From Pseudomonadota bacterium (lineage in GTDB: Bacteria > Desulfobacterota > Desulfovibrionia > Desulfovibrionales > Desulfovibrionaceae): DNA of 37,029 nt. Made by a program: the position numbers and the translations under genes. The DNA lies in contig JAHIUD010000109.1 in the NCBI GenBank assembly GCA_018817515.1, positions 1 to 37,029 of the forward strand, read 5' to 3'. Under the pieces are notes generated by a model. The model had not been told where the DNA came from. It saw only the letters and a list, made by a program, of their open reading frames with translations, and made no database searches. Positions 24,097-37,029 of the stretch are shown here, piece after piece; the first letter of the stretch is position 1, and every line of letters begins with the position of its first letter.

Positions 24097-25392
24097 GTGA
24101 AGAAAGCCCTGCGTGAACACCTTGCGGGCTCCTGCACCGAGCAGGAGCTTAAACGCTGGCTCGACCCCCTGGACATACAGAAGTCTGAGGGTGGCCACGA
24201 AATACGTATAGCTTTCCCGCATAGTTATTTCGCACAGTGGTTCGCCGGACGCATGCAGGACCGCTTCGAGGCCGAGCTCCACCGCTTTCATGGCGGCGCC
24301 TGCGACATCCGCTACGTCACCCCTGGCCTGCGCCGCCCGAACGGCAATGGCCACAGTGGCGACCCGGTGCCCCGGAAGCTCAGCTTCCCCTTTGACGCGC
24401 AGTACAGCTTCGAGAGCTTTCTGACCAACTCAAAGAACTACTTCCCGCTGGAAACGGCGCGGCAGGTGGCCCGCGACGGCCTGGCCCAGTTCAATCCCTT
24501 TGTCATCTGCGGCAAGTCCGGCTCGGGCAAAAGCCACCTCTTGAAGGCCATCGCCAACGAGATGGCCAAGAACCAGCCTTTGTCCGACATTCTGGTGACC
24601 ACGGGCGAGGGGCTGCGCACATTGCTGTCCCAGAGCGACCAGATGGCCGCGCGCAGCCACGTGGCCGCGCACCAGTTCCTCCTGGTGGACGACATCCACT
24701 GGCTGGCCGGGGACGACCGCCTCCAGCAGGAGCTTTTGGTGCTCTTCAACCAGTTCCATGACAGCAAGCGCCAGATGGTCTTCACCTGCCAGGACCGCAT
24801 CGGCGCCTACGAGGACATCATCCCGGCTCTGCGCTCGCGCCTGGAGGGAGGCCTGGTGGTCAGCCTCAAGCAGCCGGACATGGAGATCCGCGTGGCGCTT
24901 ATCCAGGAACGCGTGCGGGCCAAGAAGCTGCCGCTGTCCAAGGAGCAGATACTGGTTCTGGCGCAACGCTTTCAAAATTTTCGCGCGCTCAACGGCATCC
25001 TCATAAAGCTGTTGGCCTTCCGAGAGTTGGTCCGAAAAGACATTTCCTCGCGTGACTTCGACCATATCCTGTCCAACACCGAGGAGCGCGACCTGCCCAA
25101 GGTCACGGCGGACAGCATCATCGAAACCGTGTGCCAGCACTATCAGGTGAAGCGCAAGGACGTCATGGGCGAGGACAGGCGGCAAGGCATCGCCCTGGCT
25201 CGCCAGGTATCCATGTTCCTGTGCAGGGAGCTTTTAGGCCAGTCCTACCCGGTCCTGGGGCGAACATTTGGCGGCAAGGACCACAGCACGGTCATCTATT
25301 CCGTTAAAAAGATCAAAGAAATGCAGGAAGATGGCAAGGAAATGAAACAGCTGTTGAAAGATTTGAAGGTTCGTTGTCGACAAGCTGGCTGA
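24097..25392 (+). CDS. dnaA: Chromosomal replication initiator DnaA, 431 aa
   Basis: AAA+ initiator that binds DnaA boxes, melts the origin and loads DnaB. Domain I is at 1-75 (KALREHLAGSCTEQELKRWLDPL), domain II is very short, and domain III carries Walker A GKSGSGKS (139-146) and Walker B LLVDDI (195-200). Domain IV has the DNA-binding signature RTFGGKDHSTVIYSVKKI near the C-terminus. FDAQYSFESFLTNSKN at 100-114 marks the start of the AAA+ core. The frame is open upstream to 23932, but GTG 24097 gives the expected N-terminus; the nearest Shine-Dalgarno-like AGGA is only two bases away, so initiation may be weak. About 140 bases separate it from dnaN. Confidence 0.95.
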   Translation: MKKALREHLAGSCTEQELKRWLDPLDIQKSEGGHEIRIAFPHSYFAQWFAGRMQDRFEAELHRFHGGACDIRYVTPGLRRPNGNGHSGDPVPRKLSFPFDAQYSFESFLTNSKNYFPLETARQVARDGLAQFNPFVICGKSGSGKSHLLKAIANEMAKNQPLSDILVTTGEGLRTLLSQSDQMAARSHVAAHQFLLVDDIHWLAGDDRLQQELLVLFNQFHDSKRQMVFTCQDRIGAYEDIIPALRSRLEGGLVVSLKQPDMEIRVALIQERVRAKKLPLSKEQILVLAQRFQNFRALNGILIKLLAFRELVRKDISSRDFDHILSNTEERDLPKVTADSIIETVCQHYQVKRKDVMGEDRRQGIALARQVSMFLCRELLGQSYPVLGRTFGGKDHSTVIYSVKKIKEMQEDGKEMKQLLKDLKVRCRQAG

Positions 25393-25407
25393 ACCGTGTT
25401 TTGGCCG

Positions 25408-25440
25408 CGTGAAACGACACTCTGTTCCCGTGAAGCGACA
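25408..25440 (+). promoter_or_regulatory. Direct repeats 21 bp apart upstream of dnaN
   Basis: CGTGAAACGACA (25408-25419) and CGTGAAGCGACA (25429-25440) differ at one base and are spaced 21 bases start to start, two helical turns. TATAAA (25452-25457) lies where a -10 would be if the second repeat covers the -35. This looks like a paired operator for dnaN(-gyrBA); the binding protein is unknown. Confidence 0.45.
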
Positions 25441-25533
25441 GTCAATGTTTGTATAAAAGGCATAAAAACCGTGATGTTGCCACTGTTTCGAACAAACAGG
25501 CGCTGCTCATAGAAGCCATCAAGGAGAATATGT

Positions 25534-29279
<3,746 letters not shown>

Positions 29280-29515
29280 GGAAGGGAAAGCATTGGGGGC
29301 GCTGCCCCCAAGCCCCTGCCAAGGGGAATGATTCCCCTTGGAACCCTCGGTTGTTGATGTCTATTGCGGAGCATTAAAGTTGACCTGTTTCCCCTTGACC
29401 AGCCCCTTGGAGGGTCAGGGGGCCTCAGGCCCCCTGGCGGAGATGGGGGTCTGGGGGAAGAGGCGGCAGCCTCTGCCCCCGGTTCCACCCGATCCGCCAC
29501 ATACGGAGGATATAC
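29280..29515 (+). promoter_or_regulatory. Hairpin-rich gyrB-gyrA spacer related to the composite repeats
   Basis: Three strong hairpins occur in 236 bases. TGGGGGC-GCT-GCCCCCA is at 29294-29310. A 10-bp stem CCAAGGGGAA with TGA triloop is at 29319-29341. CAGGGGGCC-TCA-GGCCCCCTG is at 29416-29436. The GGCCTCAGGCC core and the TGA/TCA triloops are those of the composite elements, but the 20-bp and variable-stem hairpins are missing. None is followed by a T-tract. They could attenuate or process the gyr transcript. Confidence 0.6.
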
Positions 29516-31987
<2,472 letters not shown>

Positions 31988-32001
31988 ACCCCGGAGCAGC
32001 C

Positions 32002-32907
32002 ATGGGCGTCCTGTCGCGATCCATCAATCAAGTCATTCTGCTGGCGCTGGCGTGCGCCCTGGTCCTGGCCCTTGCGGCCTGCGACCGGGGCGCGCCCAGC
32101 GGCTCGGCGCTGGACCTGAGCATTGCCCGCGACGCCTATGCCGGGGGCTACTTTCTCGAGGCCGAGCAGGCCTACGAGCGCTATCTGCAGTCCGATCCCC
32201 AGGGCAAGCACCGCCTGGAGGCCTGGACGCGCCTGGTCGAGATATCAAGCGGCGTCAAGGGCGACAGCGGCAAGGCCGTGACGCTCCTTGAGACCGCCAC
32301 GCTGGAGTACAACAGCAGGCCCGAGGTCAACTGGCCGCTGTTGTTCCGCTTGGGCGAACTCTACGAGCTGCAAGGCCAGCGCAGGAAGGCCCTGGATGCC
32401 TGGGGCCGCTGCCTGGACACAAGTTCGGGAGATATGGGCAAGACCGTGCAGGCCCAGATGCGCATGGCCGTTGCCAATCGCGCCCTGGGCAAGCGGGACG
32501 TGGCCGTGGAGCTCTTGACCCAGTGCGTGGCCCAGGCCAAGGATGTGGAGACCAAGAGCCGGGCCATGTACGAACTGGCCCAGACCCTTGCCCTCTCCTG
32601 GCAGTGGGCCAAGGCCATCACCATCCTGGATGAGATCCAGGCCCTGGACAAGGCGCCTCAGGACGTCAAGGTCATGAGTTCGTACCTGCTGGCCGATGCC
32701 TACGAGGCACAGCGCAACATCCCCAAGGCGCGCGAGATCCTGTTGTCCATCAAGGATACCTACCCCAACCCTGAAGTCATCGTGGCGCGGCTGGCTACCC
32801 TCGGCCAGGTGCACGTAGCCCCGGCCACCCCGCAAATCCAGCCCGGCGACGCCATTCCGCCCGAGGCCGACGTCAAGGCTTCCAGAGTCCGCAACCCGCG
32901 GCGTTAG
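32002..32907 (+). CDS. TPR-repeat lipoprotein, 301 aa
   Basis: Secreted, lipid-anchored helical-repeat protein of unknown role. The signal peptide (ILLALACALVLALAAC) ends at a clear lipobox LAAC, Cys27 becoming the lipidated N-terminus. TPR-like helical pairs follow: SIARDAYAGGYFLEAEQAYERYL, LLFRLGELYELQGQRRKALDAW, AQMRMAVANRALGKRDVAVELL, ELAQTLALSWQWAKAITILDEI and SYLLADAYEAQRNIPKAREIL. The tail is Pro-rich and basic. TPR lipoproteins often serve as scaffolds for outer-membrane or peptidoglycan machines (BamD and YbgF/CpoB are examples of the class), but identity is not shown. ATG 32002 has GGAG upstream and lies 14 bases after gyrA, so it is on the gyrase transcript. Confidence 0.88.
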   Translation: MGVLSRSINQVILLALACALVLALAACDRGAPSGSALDLSIARDAYAGGYFLEAEQAYERYLQSDPQGKHRLEAWTRLVEISSGVKGDSGKAVTLLETATLEYNSRPEVNWPLLFRLGELYELQGQRRKALDAWGRCLDTSSGDMGKTVQAQMRMAVANRALGKRDVAVELLTQCVAQAKDVETKSRAMYELAQTLALSWQWAKAITILDEIQALDKAPQDVKVMSSYLLADAYEAQRNIPKAREILLSIKDTYPNPEVIVARLATLGQVHVAPATPQIQPGDAIPPEADVKASRVRNPRR

Positions 32908-32959
32908 AGCCAGCCTGGCGTGCCAACCTTCATGCCCCCAGTCTTCACGACTACATTCT

Positions 32960-33550
32960 TCACGTCTTTCGGCAGATCAAGAGCCCCGAGCCAACCGGCA
33001 CGATGACCGCGTCCACACGCGGGTCGATAGTGGCGTCATCCAAAAAATCCTGGAATTCAGCAGCATGGCTGATGGCGTTATCCACGCAGATAAGCCCGCC
33101 TTGCGGCAGCCTGGGCAGCGCAAGCTCAAAAGCGCTCTGCGCCAGCCCGCGCTCGGCATCAATGAAGCAGAACGCTGGCGAATCGGTGTTCATCAGCCCG
33201 GCCAGTCCGTCCCCCTCCACAAAGTCGACGACATCGAGCACATCCGCCGCAACAAAACTTTGCCGCGCCAGCTCTGCCTTGGCCGGATCCAGCTCATAGG
33301 TGTGCAGCCTGCGGCCTGTGGCCCGGCACGCCAAGGCCAGCCACAACCCGGAATACCCGGCGCCGGTGCCTATCTCCACGGCGTCGCCCGCCGGAGCTCC
33401 CGCCAGCAGAATCGCCAGCAACTTGCCCGTCTCCGGGGGAATCTGGCGCAGCAGGCGGTTGCGCTCCATGCCCTGGGCCTTGCGCCAGGCCTCCAAGCCC
33501 CTCAATGCACCCTGCGTGACCTCTACGGCCTGTGGTATGTCGCGAAACAT
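32960..33550 (-). CDS. O-methyltransferase (methyltransferase family 3-like), 196 aa
   Basis: SAM-dependent methyltransferase resembling the catechol/caffeoyl-CoA O-methyltransferase family. Motif I is AVEIGTGAGYSGLWLALA (57-74), motif II the acidic YELDPAKAELARQSF, and the conserved acidic metal-site region is FCFIDAERGLAQSAFELALP followed by GLICVDNAI. Substrate unknown. The N-terminus MFRDIPQAVEV with GGAGG five bases upstream fixes the start at 33550; the frame is open to 33649 without a ribosome site. It lies opposite to its neighbours, between the gyrase block and the flagellar cluster. Confidence 0.86.
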   Translation of the reverse strand: MFRDIPQAVEVTQGALRGLEAWRKAQGMERNRLLRQIPPETGKLLAILLAGAPAGDAVEIGTGAGYSGLWLALACRATGRRLHTYELDPAKAELARQSFVAADVLDVVDFVEGDGLAGLMNTDSPAFCFIDAERGLAQSAFELALPRLPQGGLICVDNAISHAAEFQDFLDDATIDPRVDAVIVPVGSGLLICRKT

Positions 33551-33704
33551 CAAACCTCCGTGCGCCGTCAGCGCTGTGCACCCAGGTAGCTGATTAGCCG
33601 CCCAAGGGGAAGCCTGTTGGCCAAGGGGAGCCTGAGTCAGGTGCGGCACCCTTGGTGTTGGCGACTTGGGGCATCGCTGCTTGCGTTCTTCCTCGAGATT
33701 TGGC

Positions 33705-33732
33705 TATACCTTTTGCACATGCAGGCCGATAA
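33705..33732 (+). promoter_or_regulatory. Probable sigma-28 (FliA) flagellar promoter upstream of fliL
   Basis: GCCGATAA (33725-33732) is the exact sigma-28 -10 box. TATA at 33705-33708, 16 bases upstream, is a weak -35 (consensus TAAA, usual spacing 15). It lies about 70 bases before fliL. A nearby TTGGC...TTGC pair has wrong sigma-54 spacing. Confidence 0.5.
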
Positions 33733-33800
33733 GGTCAGCGGGACAGTGTAGCACCGTTGCCGGGAATATCCGGCTGCATCGATAACAAGGCGGTTTTCCA

Positions 33801-34403
33801 GTGGCGAAGAAGGCACCTGACGAAGAGCCTACGGGCGATCTTTCCATAGAGGGCGAGGCCCCCAAGAAGTCCAAGAAGAAGCTGATCATCATCGCTGGCA
33901 TCAGCGTTCTGCTGCTTGCGGTGCTTGGTGCTGGCGGCTTTTTTGGCTACAAGTGGTGGATGGGCAAGAAGGCAGCCGCCGGTGGTGACAACGCCACGGA
34001 GCAGAAGGCCGCGGATGCGCATGGTGAGAAGCCTGCCGAGGGTGGCCCTGGTGCGGCAGCTGGGGAGAAGGCTGGCGAGAAGGGTGCTGCCGTTGAAGGC
34101 GGCGGCGAGCTGGTGAGCATTCCACCCTTCCTGGTGAATTTGGCCGATCCGCAGGGCCGCCGGTATCTCAAGTTGGCCCTCGACGTTGAAGTCAAGGACA
34201 AGCTCGCCGCGGACGAATTGAACAAGAACATGGCCAAAATCAAGGACTCCCTGCTTTTGCTCTTGTCCAGCAAGACCTACGAGGATCTTGCGAGCATCGA
34301 AAACAAGATCCTGCTGAAAAAGGAGATTGTGGAACGAATGACCCTTGTGCTGGGCGAGCAGAAGGTCATGCGGGTGTACATCACAGAGATTGTCATCCAG
34401 TAG
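33801..34403 (+). CDS. fliL: Flagellar basal-body protein FliL, 200 aa
   Basis: Single-pass inner-membrane protein around the stator ring that supports torque. A Lys-rich cytoplasmic N-terminus (APKKSKKK) is followed by TM 28-50 (LIIIAGISVLLLAVLGAGGFFGY). A long Gly/Ala/Glu/Lys-rich periplasmic linker (52-105) leads to the FliL domain: SIPPFLVNLADPQGRRYLKLALDVEV and, near the end, KIKDSLLLLLSSKTYEDL and VMRVYITEIVIQ, all characteristic. The start is GTG 33801 with AAGG about ten bases upstream. It is first in the flagellar cluster. The next gene is fliN, not fliM. Confidence 0.93.
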   Translation: MAKKAPDEEPTGDLSIEGEAPKKSKKKLIIIAGISVLLLAVLGAGGFFGYKWWMGKKAAAGGDNATEQKAADAHGEKPAEGGPGAAAGEKAGEKGAAVEGGGELVSIPPFLVNLADPQGRRYLKLALDVEVKDKLAADELNKNMAKIKDSLLLLLSSKTYEDLASIENKILLKKEIVERMTLVLGEQKVMRVYITEIVIQ

Positions 34404-34534
34404 CCCTGCGCCTGCGGTGGGGAATCTTCCTCATGCGCTTGCTTGTGCACGGGTTTTGCAATAATGACTTGAGCACGGGAGTGACCCGCGCCTTTTGCAT
34501 GAGCGGGACATCAACCTGACACAGAGAGGTCAGC

Positions 34535-35068
34535 ATGGCCGATGATAAAGACCAGGACGCCCTTGCCGAGGAATGGGCCAACGCCTTGATGAAAGAAGAA
34601 GGCGGCGCTGACGCTCCTGAAGCGGCTGACGCTGGCGCTTCCCCAGACGACGCCCTGGCTGACGAATGGGCCAAGGCCCTTGCCACTCAGGAAGTCGACG
34701 GGGTAAAGAAGGAGAAGGAGCAGGCCTATCTCCGCACGCAGACGCATGAGCCTGAGTTCAGGGACATGACTGCGGAGCACAAGGCCCAGCGCCAGAATCC
34801 CGGCACCAAGCGCGACCTGGACTTCATTCTGGACATCCCGCTGGAGGTTTCGGCGGAGCTTGGCCGCACGCGCCTGCTCATCAACGAGCTGTTGCAGCTG
34901 GGCCAGGGCTCTGTTGTCGAACTGAACAAGCTCGCTGGCGAACCCCTTGAAATCTTTGTTAATGGAAAGCTGGTGGCGCGCGGCGAGGCCGTGGTCATCA
35001 ACGAGAAGTTCGGCATCCGCCTCACGGACATCATCAGCCCCATTGAGAGGGTCAAGCAGCTTGCCTGA
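34535..35068 (+). CDS. fliN: Flagellar switch protein FliN with duplicated N-terminal motif, 177 aa
   Basis: C-ring switch protein that, with FliM and FliG, sets rotation direction and docks the export apparatus. The C-terminal SpoA (surface presentation of antigens) domain (about 95-177) is standard: LDFILDIPLEVSAELGRTRL, ELLQLGQGSVVELNKLAGEP, FGIRLTDIISPIERVKQLA. The acidic N-terminus holds the same 11-residue motif twice, DALAEEWANAL (8-18) and DALADEWAKAL (39-49), resembling the single DDLWAEAL segment of E. coli FliN. ATG 34535 has GAGG upstream. The 131-base gap after fliL contains no gene. Its stop overlaps the proposed start of fliO. Confidence 0.94.
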   Translation: MADDKDQDALAEEWANALMKEEGGADAPEAADAGASPDDALADEWAKALATQEVDGVKKEKEQAYLRTQTHEPEFRDMTAEHKAQRQNPGTKRDLDFILDIPLEVSAELGRTRLLINELLQLGQGSVVELNKLAGEPLEIFVNGKLVARGEAVVINEKFGIRLTDIISPIERVKQLA

Positions 35069-35513
35069 TCAGCTTTTTTTTGACATCGTGAAAATGGTTG
35101 TGGCGCTCGCGTGCATCGTGGGGCTGCTCTTTTTTGTGGTGTGGCTGTTGAAGAAGTTTTTGCCCGGGGTGGTGCGCCGCCCCTATGAGCGTGTGGAGCT
35201 CGGGGTCATCGCCCAGATGAACCTTGGCTCACGGCAACGAGTGGCTGTCATCCGCGTGGCGGAACGTACGCTGGTCATCGGCGTCACCGAAGGCTCCATC
35301 AGCACCCTGGCCGAGCTTACGTTGCCGCAGATTGCGCCCGCATCCCAGAAGGAAGCCGATGACCCGAAAATCTTCGCCGACCTGCTTGCCTGGCGCAAGG
35401 ACAGCCCTGAACCTGTTGCCGAGCCTGCTGCCAAGCCTGCACGCAAGCCCGCCGAGCCTGAAGAGGACGAGGGGCCACGCCTCTTCGCCCCTGGCGAGCG
35501 TCCCGCGCCTTAG
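35061..35513 (+). CDS. fliO: Flagellar export assembly protein FliO, 150 aa
   Basis: Small inner-membrane protein that helps FliP assemble into the flagellar type III export gate. One TM segment (about 10-33, MVVALACIVGLLFFVVWLLKKF) is followed by the cytoplasmic FliO domain (VELGVIAQMNLGSRQRVAVIRV, ERTLVIGVTEGSISTLAEL) and a Pro/Ala/Glu/Lys-rich tail. There is no good ATG: TTG 35061, overlapping the fliN stop by eight bases with AGAGGG upstream, is chosen for coupling. ATG 35094 would start inside the membrane segment. The tail overlaps the region where fliP must begin. Confidence 0.85.
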   Translation: MPDQLFFDIVKMVVALACIVGLLFFVVWLLKKFLPGVVRRPYERVELGVIAQMNLGSRQRVAVIRVAERTLVIGVTEGSISTLAELTLPQIAPASQKEADDPKIFADLLAWRKDSPEPVAEPAAKPARKPAEPEEDEGPRLFAPGERPAP

Positions 35514-36258
35514 CCTTCTTACCCTCGGTTTTCTATTCCTCTTCGTGTTGCTGCCGGCGCTTGCGCAGGCGGCGGCTCCTGCGGTTCCCACGCTGACCAT
35601 GCAGCTTTCCGGCGGCCAGAGCGAGCCCACCAAGGTGGCCATAGCCCTGGAGCTCATGTTCCTGTTCACGGTGTTGACCATCGCGCCGTCCATAGTGCTG
35701 ACCATGACCTCGTTCATGCGCATCATCATCGTTTTCCATTTCCTGCGCCTGGCCATGGGCACTCCGCAGATGCCGCCCAACCAGATTCTGGCCTCCCTGG
35801 CCCTGTTCATGACCATCATCATCATGGGGCCTGTGATCAAGAACGTGAATGATGAGGCCTTGCAGCCCTATCTGGAGGAGCGCATCGGCTTCAAGGAGGC
35901 GCTGGACAAGGCCCAGATCCCCATCCGCGCTTTTTTGTTCAAGCACACGCGCGAGAAGGACCTCTCGATCTTCTACTCCATCAGCAAGGAAGACCGGCCG
36001 CAGAACAAGGAGCAGGTGTCCACCATCATGCTCGTGGCCGCCTATACCATCAGCGAGCTCAAGACCGGCTTTTCCATCGGTTTTCTCATCTACATTCCGT
36101 TTCTCATCCTGGACATGGTCGTGGCCAGCATCCTCTTGTCCATGGGCATGATGATGCTGCCGCCAGCGATGGTCGCCCTTCCCTTTAAAATCCTGTTATT
36201 CATTTTGGTTGATGGCTGGGGCCTGCTTATCGGCTCTGTCGTCAACTCCTTTGCCTGA
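35491..36258 (+). CDS. fliP: Flagellar export gate protein FliP, about 255 aa
   Basis: Core subunit of the flagellar protein-export gate (FliP5-FliQ4-FliR1). A cleavable signal (RLSLLTLGFLFLFVLLPALAQA) is followed by the conserved family text ELMFLFTVLTIAPSIVLTMT, SFMRIIIVFHFLRLAMGTPQ, PPNQILASLALFMTIIIMGP, AYTISELKTGFSIGFLIYIP and SMGMMMLPPAMVALPFKILL. The start is uncertain. No ATG, GTG or TTG lies between the fliO-overlapping ATG 35359 and GTG 35545, which is inside the signal peptide. CTG 35491 gives an ideal signal peptide and the normal family length and is given here as the most sensible boundary; it overlaps the fliO end by 23 bases. Confidence 0.9.
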   Translation: MASVPRLSLLTLGFLFLFVLLPALAQAAAPAVPTLTMQLSGGQSEPTKVAIALELMFLFTVLTIAPSIVLTMTSFMRIIIVFHFLRLAMGTPQMPPNQILASLALFMTIIIMGPVIKNVNDEALQPYLEERIGFKEALDKAQIPIRAFLFKHTREKDLSIFYSISKEDRPQNKEQVSTIMLVAAYTISELKTGFSIGFLIYIPFLILDMVVASILLSMGMMMLPPAMVALPFKILLFILVDGWGLLIGSVVNSFA

Positions 36259-36268
36259 CGAGGCGAGT

Positions 36269-36544
36269 ATGGCCATTACTCCTGAATTCGTCGTCGGTTT
36301 CGCCCGTGAGGCCATGGAGATGACCCTGGTCATCTGCCTGCCCATGATGGGCGTGGGCCTTGCCGTGGGCGTATTGATCAGCGTATTCCAGGCAGCCACG
36401 CAGATCCAGGACGCCACGCTCTCACTTGTGCCAAAACTTGTGGCGATGTTCATAGCCTTGATCCTCGCTTTTCCCTGGATCATGGACAAGATGATGACGT
36501 ACACCACAAAGTTATTCACCAATCTACCTGAATACATACGATAA
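36269..36544 (+). CDS. fliQ: Flagellar export gate protein FliQ, 91 aa
   Basis: Two-helix hairpin subunit of the flagellar type III export gate. MAITPEFVVGFAREAMEMTL leads into TM1 (about 18-40, VICLPMMGVGLAVGVLISVFQAATQI). The motif QAATQIQDATLSLVPKL and TM2 (about 53-73) follow, ending FTNLPEYIR; length and motifs are those of FliQ. ATG 36269 has GAGG six bases upstream and lies 10 bases after fliP. The usual next genes fliR and flhB are not found; a glycosyltransferase follows instead. Confidence 0.95.
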   Translation: MAITPEFVVGFAREAMEMTLVICLPMMGVGLAVGVLISVFQAATQIQDATLSLVPKLVAMFIALILAFPWIMDKMMTYTTKLFTNLPEYIR

Positions 36545-36841
36545 ATCCGCCAATCTCTGCCCAACCTTGCCAAACTGGCGCGCACAGGCTAGGACTCTTG
36601 CCACACGTCAAAACATCAGGGGATGATCTCCACGCATGAGCAGCCACTATTTTCTTCGCCTTTGCGGTCAGCCCGCCAGCCTGCATAACTGTGCCTTGGC
36701 CATTGCCCTCGGCAAACCTCATAGATGTGCAGCGGTAGTCTGGCGCAAGCCTCTTCTCTCTTCCTCCATGGCGCAGTGTTGCGACTTTCTTGGCCAACTG
36801 GTGACGTCCTGCCCCTCTGCCCAGCGCTCTCGGTAACCACA
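36545..36841. other. Intergenic region after fliQ
   Basis: 297 bases. I see no hairpin with a T-tract, no recognisable promoter and no convincing gene; short open frames here lack ribosome sites and coding character. Confidence 0.5.
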
Positions 36842-37029
36842 ATGCTCCTCAACTCTATCAGCAACTCCATCAAGGCGCGGCCCGGGCGCTGGCTGTTCTG
36901 CCTTATCGCACTGCCGACGCTGTTGCGCCTATGGTTCGTGGCTACCGGACAGCTTGGCCTGGTGCAGGACGAGGCTCAGTACTGGGACTGGACCAGGCAT
37001 CTTCAGCTTACTTACTATTCCAAGGGCCC
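36842..37029 (+). CDS. Membrane glycosyltransferase, GT39/ArnT-like, N-terminal part (runs off window)
   Basis: ATG 36842 opens a frame that reaches the right edge (62 codons). It reads a first membrane helix (RWLFCLIALPTLLRLWFVATG) followed by VQDEAQYWDWTRHLQLTYYSKG. The Asp-Glu-Ala-x-Tyr-Trp, then Tyr-Tyr-x-Lys arrangement in the first periplasmic loop is the hallmark of PMT-2/GT39 and ArnT-type transferases, where the acidic pair is catalytic. These use undecaprenyl-linked sugars to modify lipid A, proteins or glycans. No strong ribosome site is visible. It is not a normal neighbour of fliQ. Confidence 0.75.
   Translation, partial: MLLNSISNSIKARPGRWLFCLIALPTLLRLWFVATGQLGLVQDEAQYWDWTRHLQLTYYSKG

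Noticed and set aside
33701-33718. TTGGC...TTTTGC as a sigma-54 promoter of fliL
   Set aside because: The GG-to-GC distance is one base too long, and sigma-54 spacing is strict; the exact sigma-28 -10 box just downstream is the better explanation.
36636-36836. 66-codon open frame between fliQ and the GT39 gene
   Set aside because: It lacks a ribosome site, and its Cys/Ser/Leu-rich translation and codon use do not look like a gene of this genome.

Overview
The window is GC-rich, densely coding chromosomal DNA. Several points indicate a sulfate-reducing deltaproteobacterium of the Desulfovibrionaceae type, a placement inferred from gene content rather than a search. They are a contiguous dnaA-dnaN-gyrB-gyrA replication block, a DUF39/HcyBio homocysteine-synthesis protein of strict anaerobes, the oxygen-independent queuosine enzyme QueH, a sigma-28/sigma-54 style flagellar and lipoprotein promoter repertoire, and a degenerate tRNA-nucleotidyltransferase/HD protein.

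Layout. 1-290: 3' end of a phage terminase-like gene. 633-5925: leftward M16C peptidase and a dCache chemoreceptor, separated by a good intrinsic terminator. 6288-8625: rightward peroxiredoxin, SAM methyltransferase and DUF554 membrane protein. 8965-9852: leftward TrmI-type tRNA methyltransferase. 9944-13832: rightward radical SAM protein, an Rne/Rng ribonuclease with a long N-terminal disordered extension, and queH. 14077-16781: a BON-domain lipoprotein preceded by a strong sigma-54 match, then a family 4 glycosyltransferase. 17106-22229: a leftward run of amidohydrolase, pyrB, pyrC and an HD/pseudo-nucleotidyltransferase. 22332-23504: the HcyBio gene with its own terminator. 24097-32907: dnaA, dnaN, gyrB, gyrA and a TPR lipoprotein. 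32960-33550: leftward O-methyltransferase. 33801-36544: fliL, fliN, fliO, fliP, fliQ. 36842 to the end: start of a GT39/ArnT-like membrane glycosyltransferase.

The most unusual content is not a protein. Four long gaps between genes (about 301-616, 8653-8958, 15169-15522, 16804-17098) hold copies of one composite palindromic element. Each has an invariant 20-bp hairpin, end hairpins with a TGA/TCA triloop, GCCTCCGGCGG ends in most copies, and a second hairpin whose stem sequence differs between copies while remaining paired inside constant flanks. Three copies lie between convergent genes. The gyrB-gyrA spacer carries related hairpins and the GCCTCCGGCGG end also occurs alone at 7766. I do not know a described family with this architecture; it is the best candidate here for something undescribed.

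No tRNA, rRNA, CRISPR array, insertion sequence or integrase was recognised.
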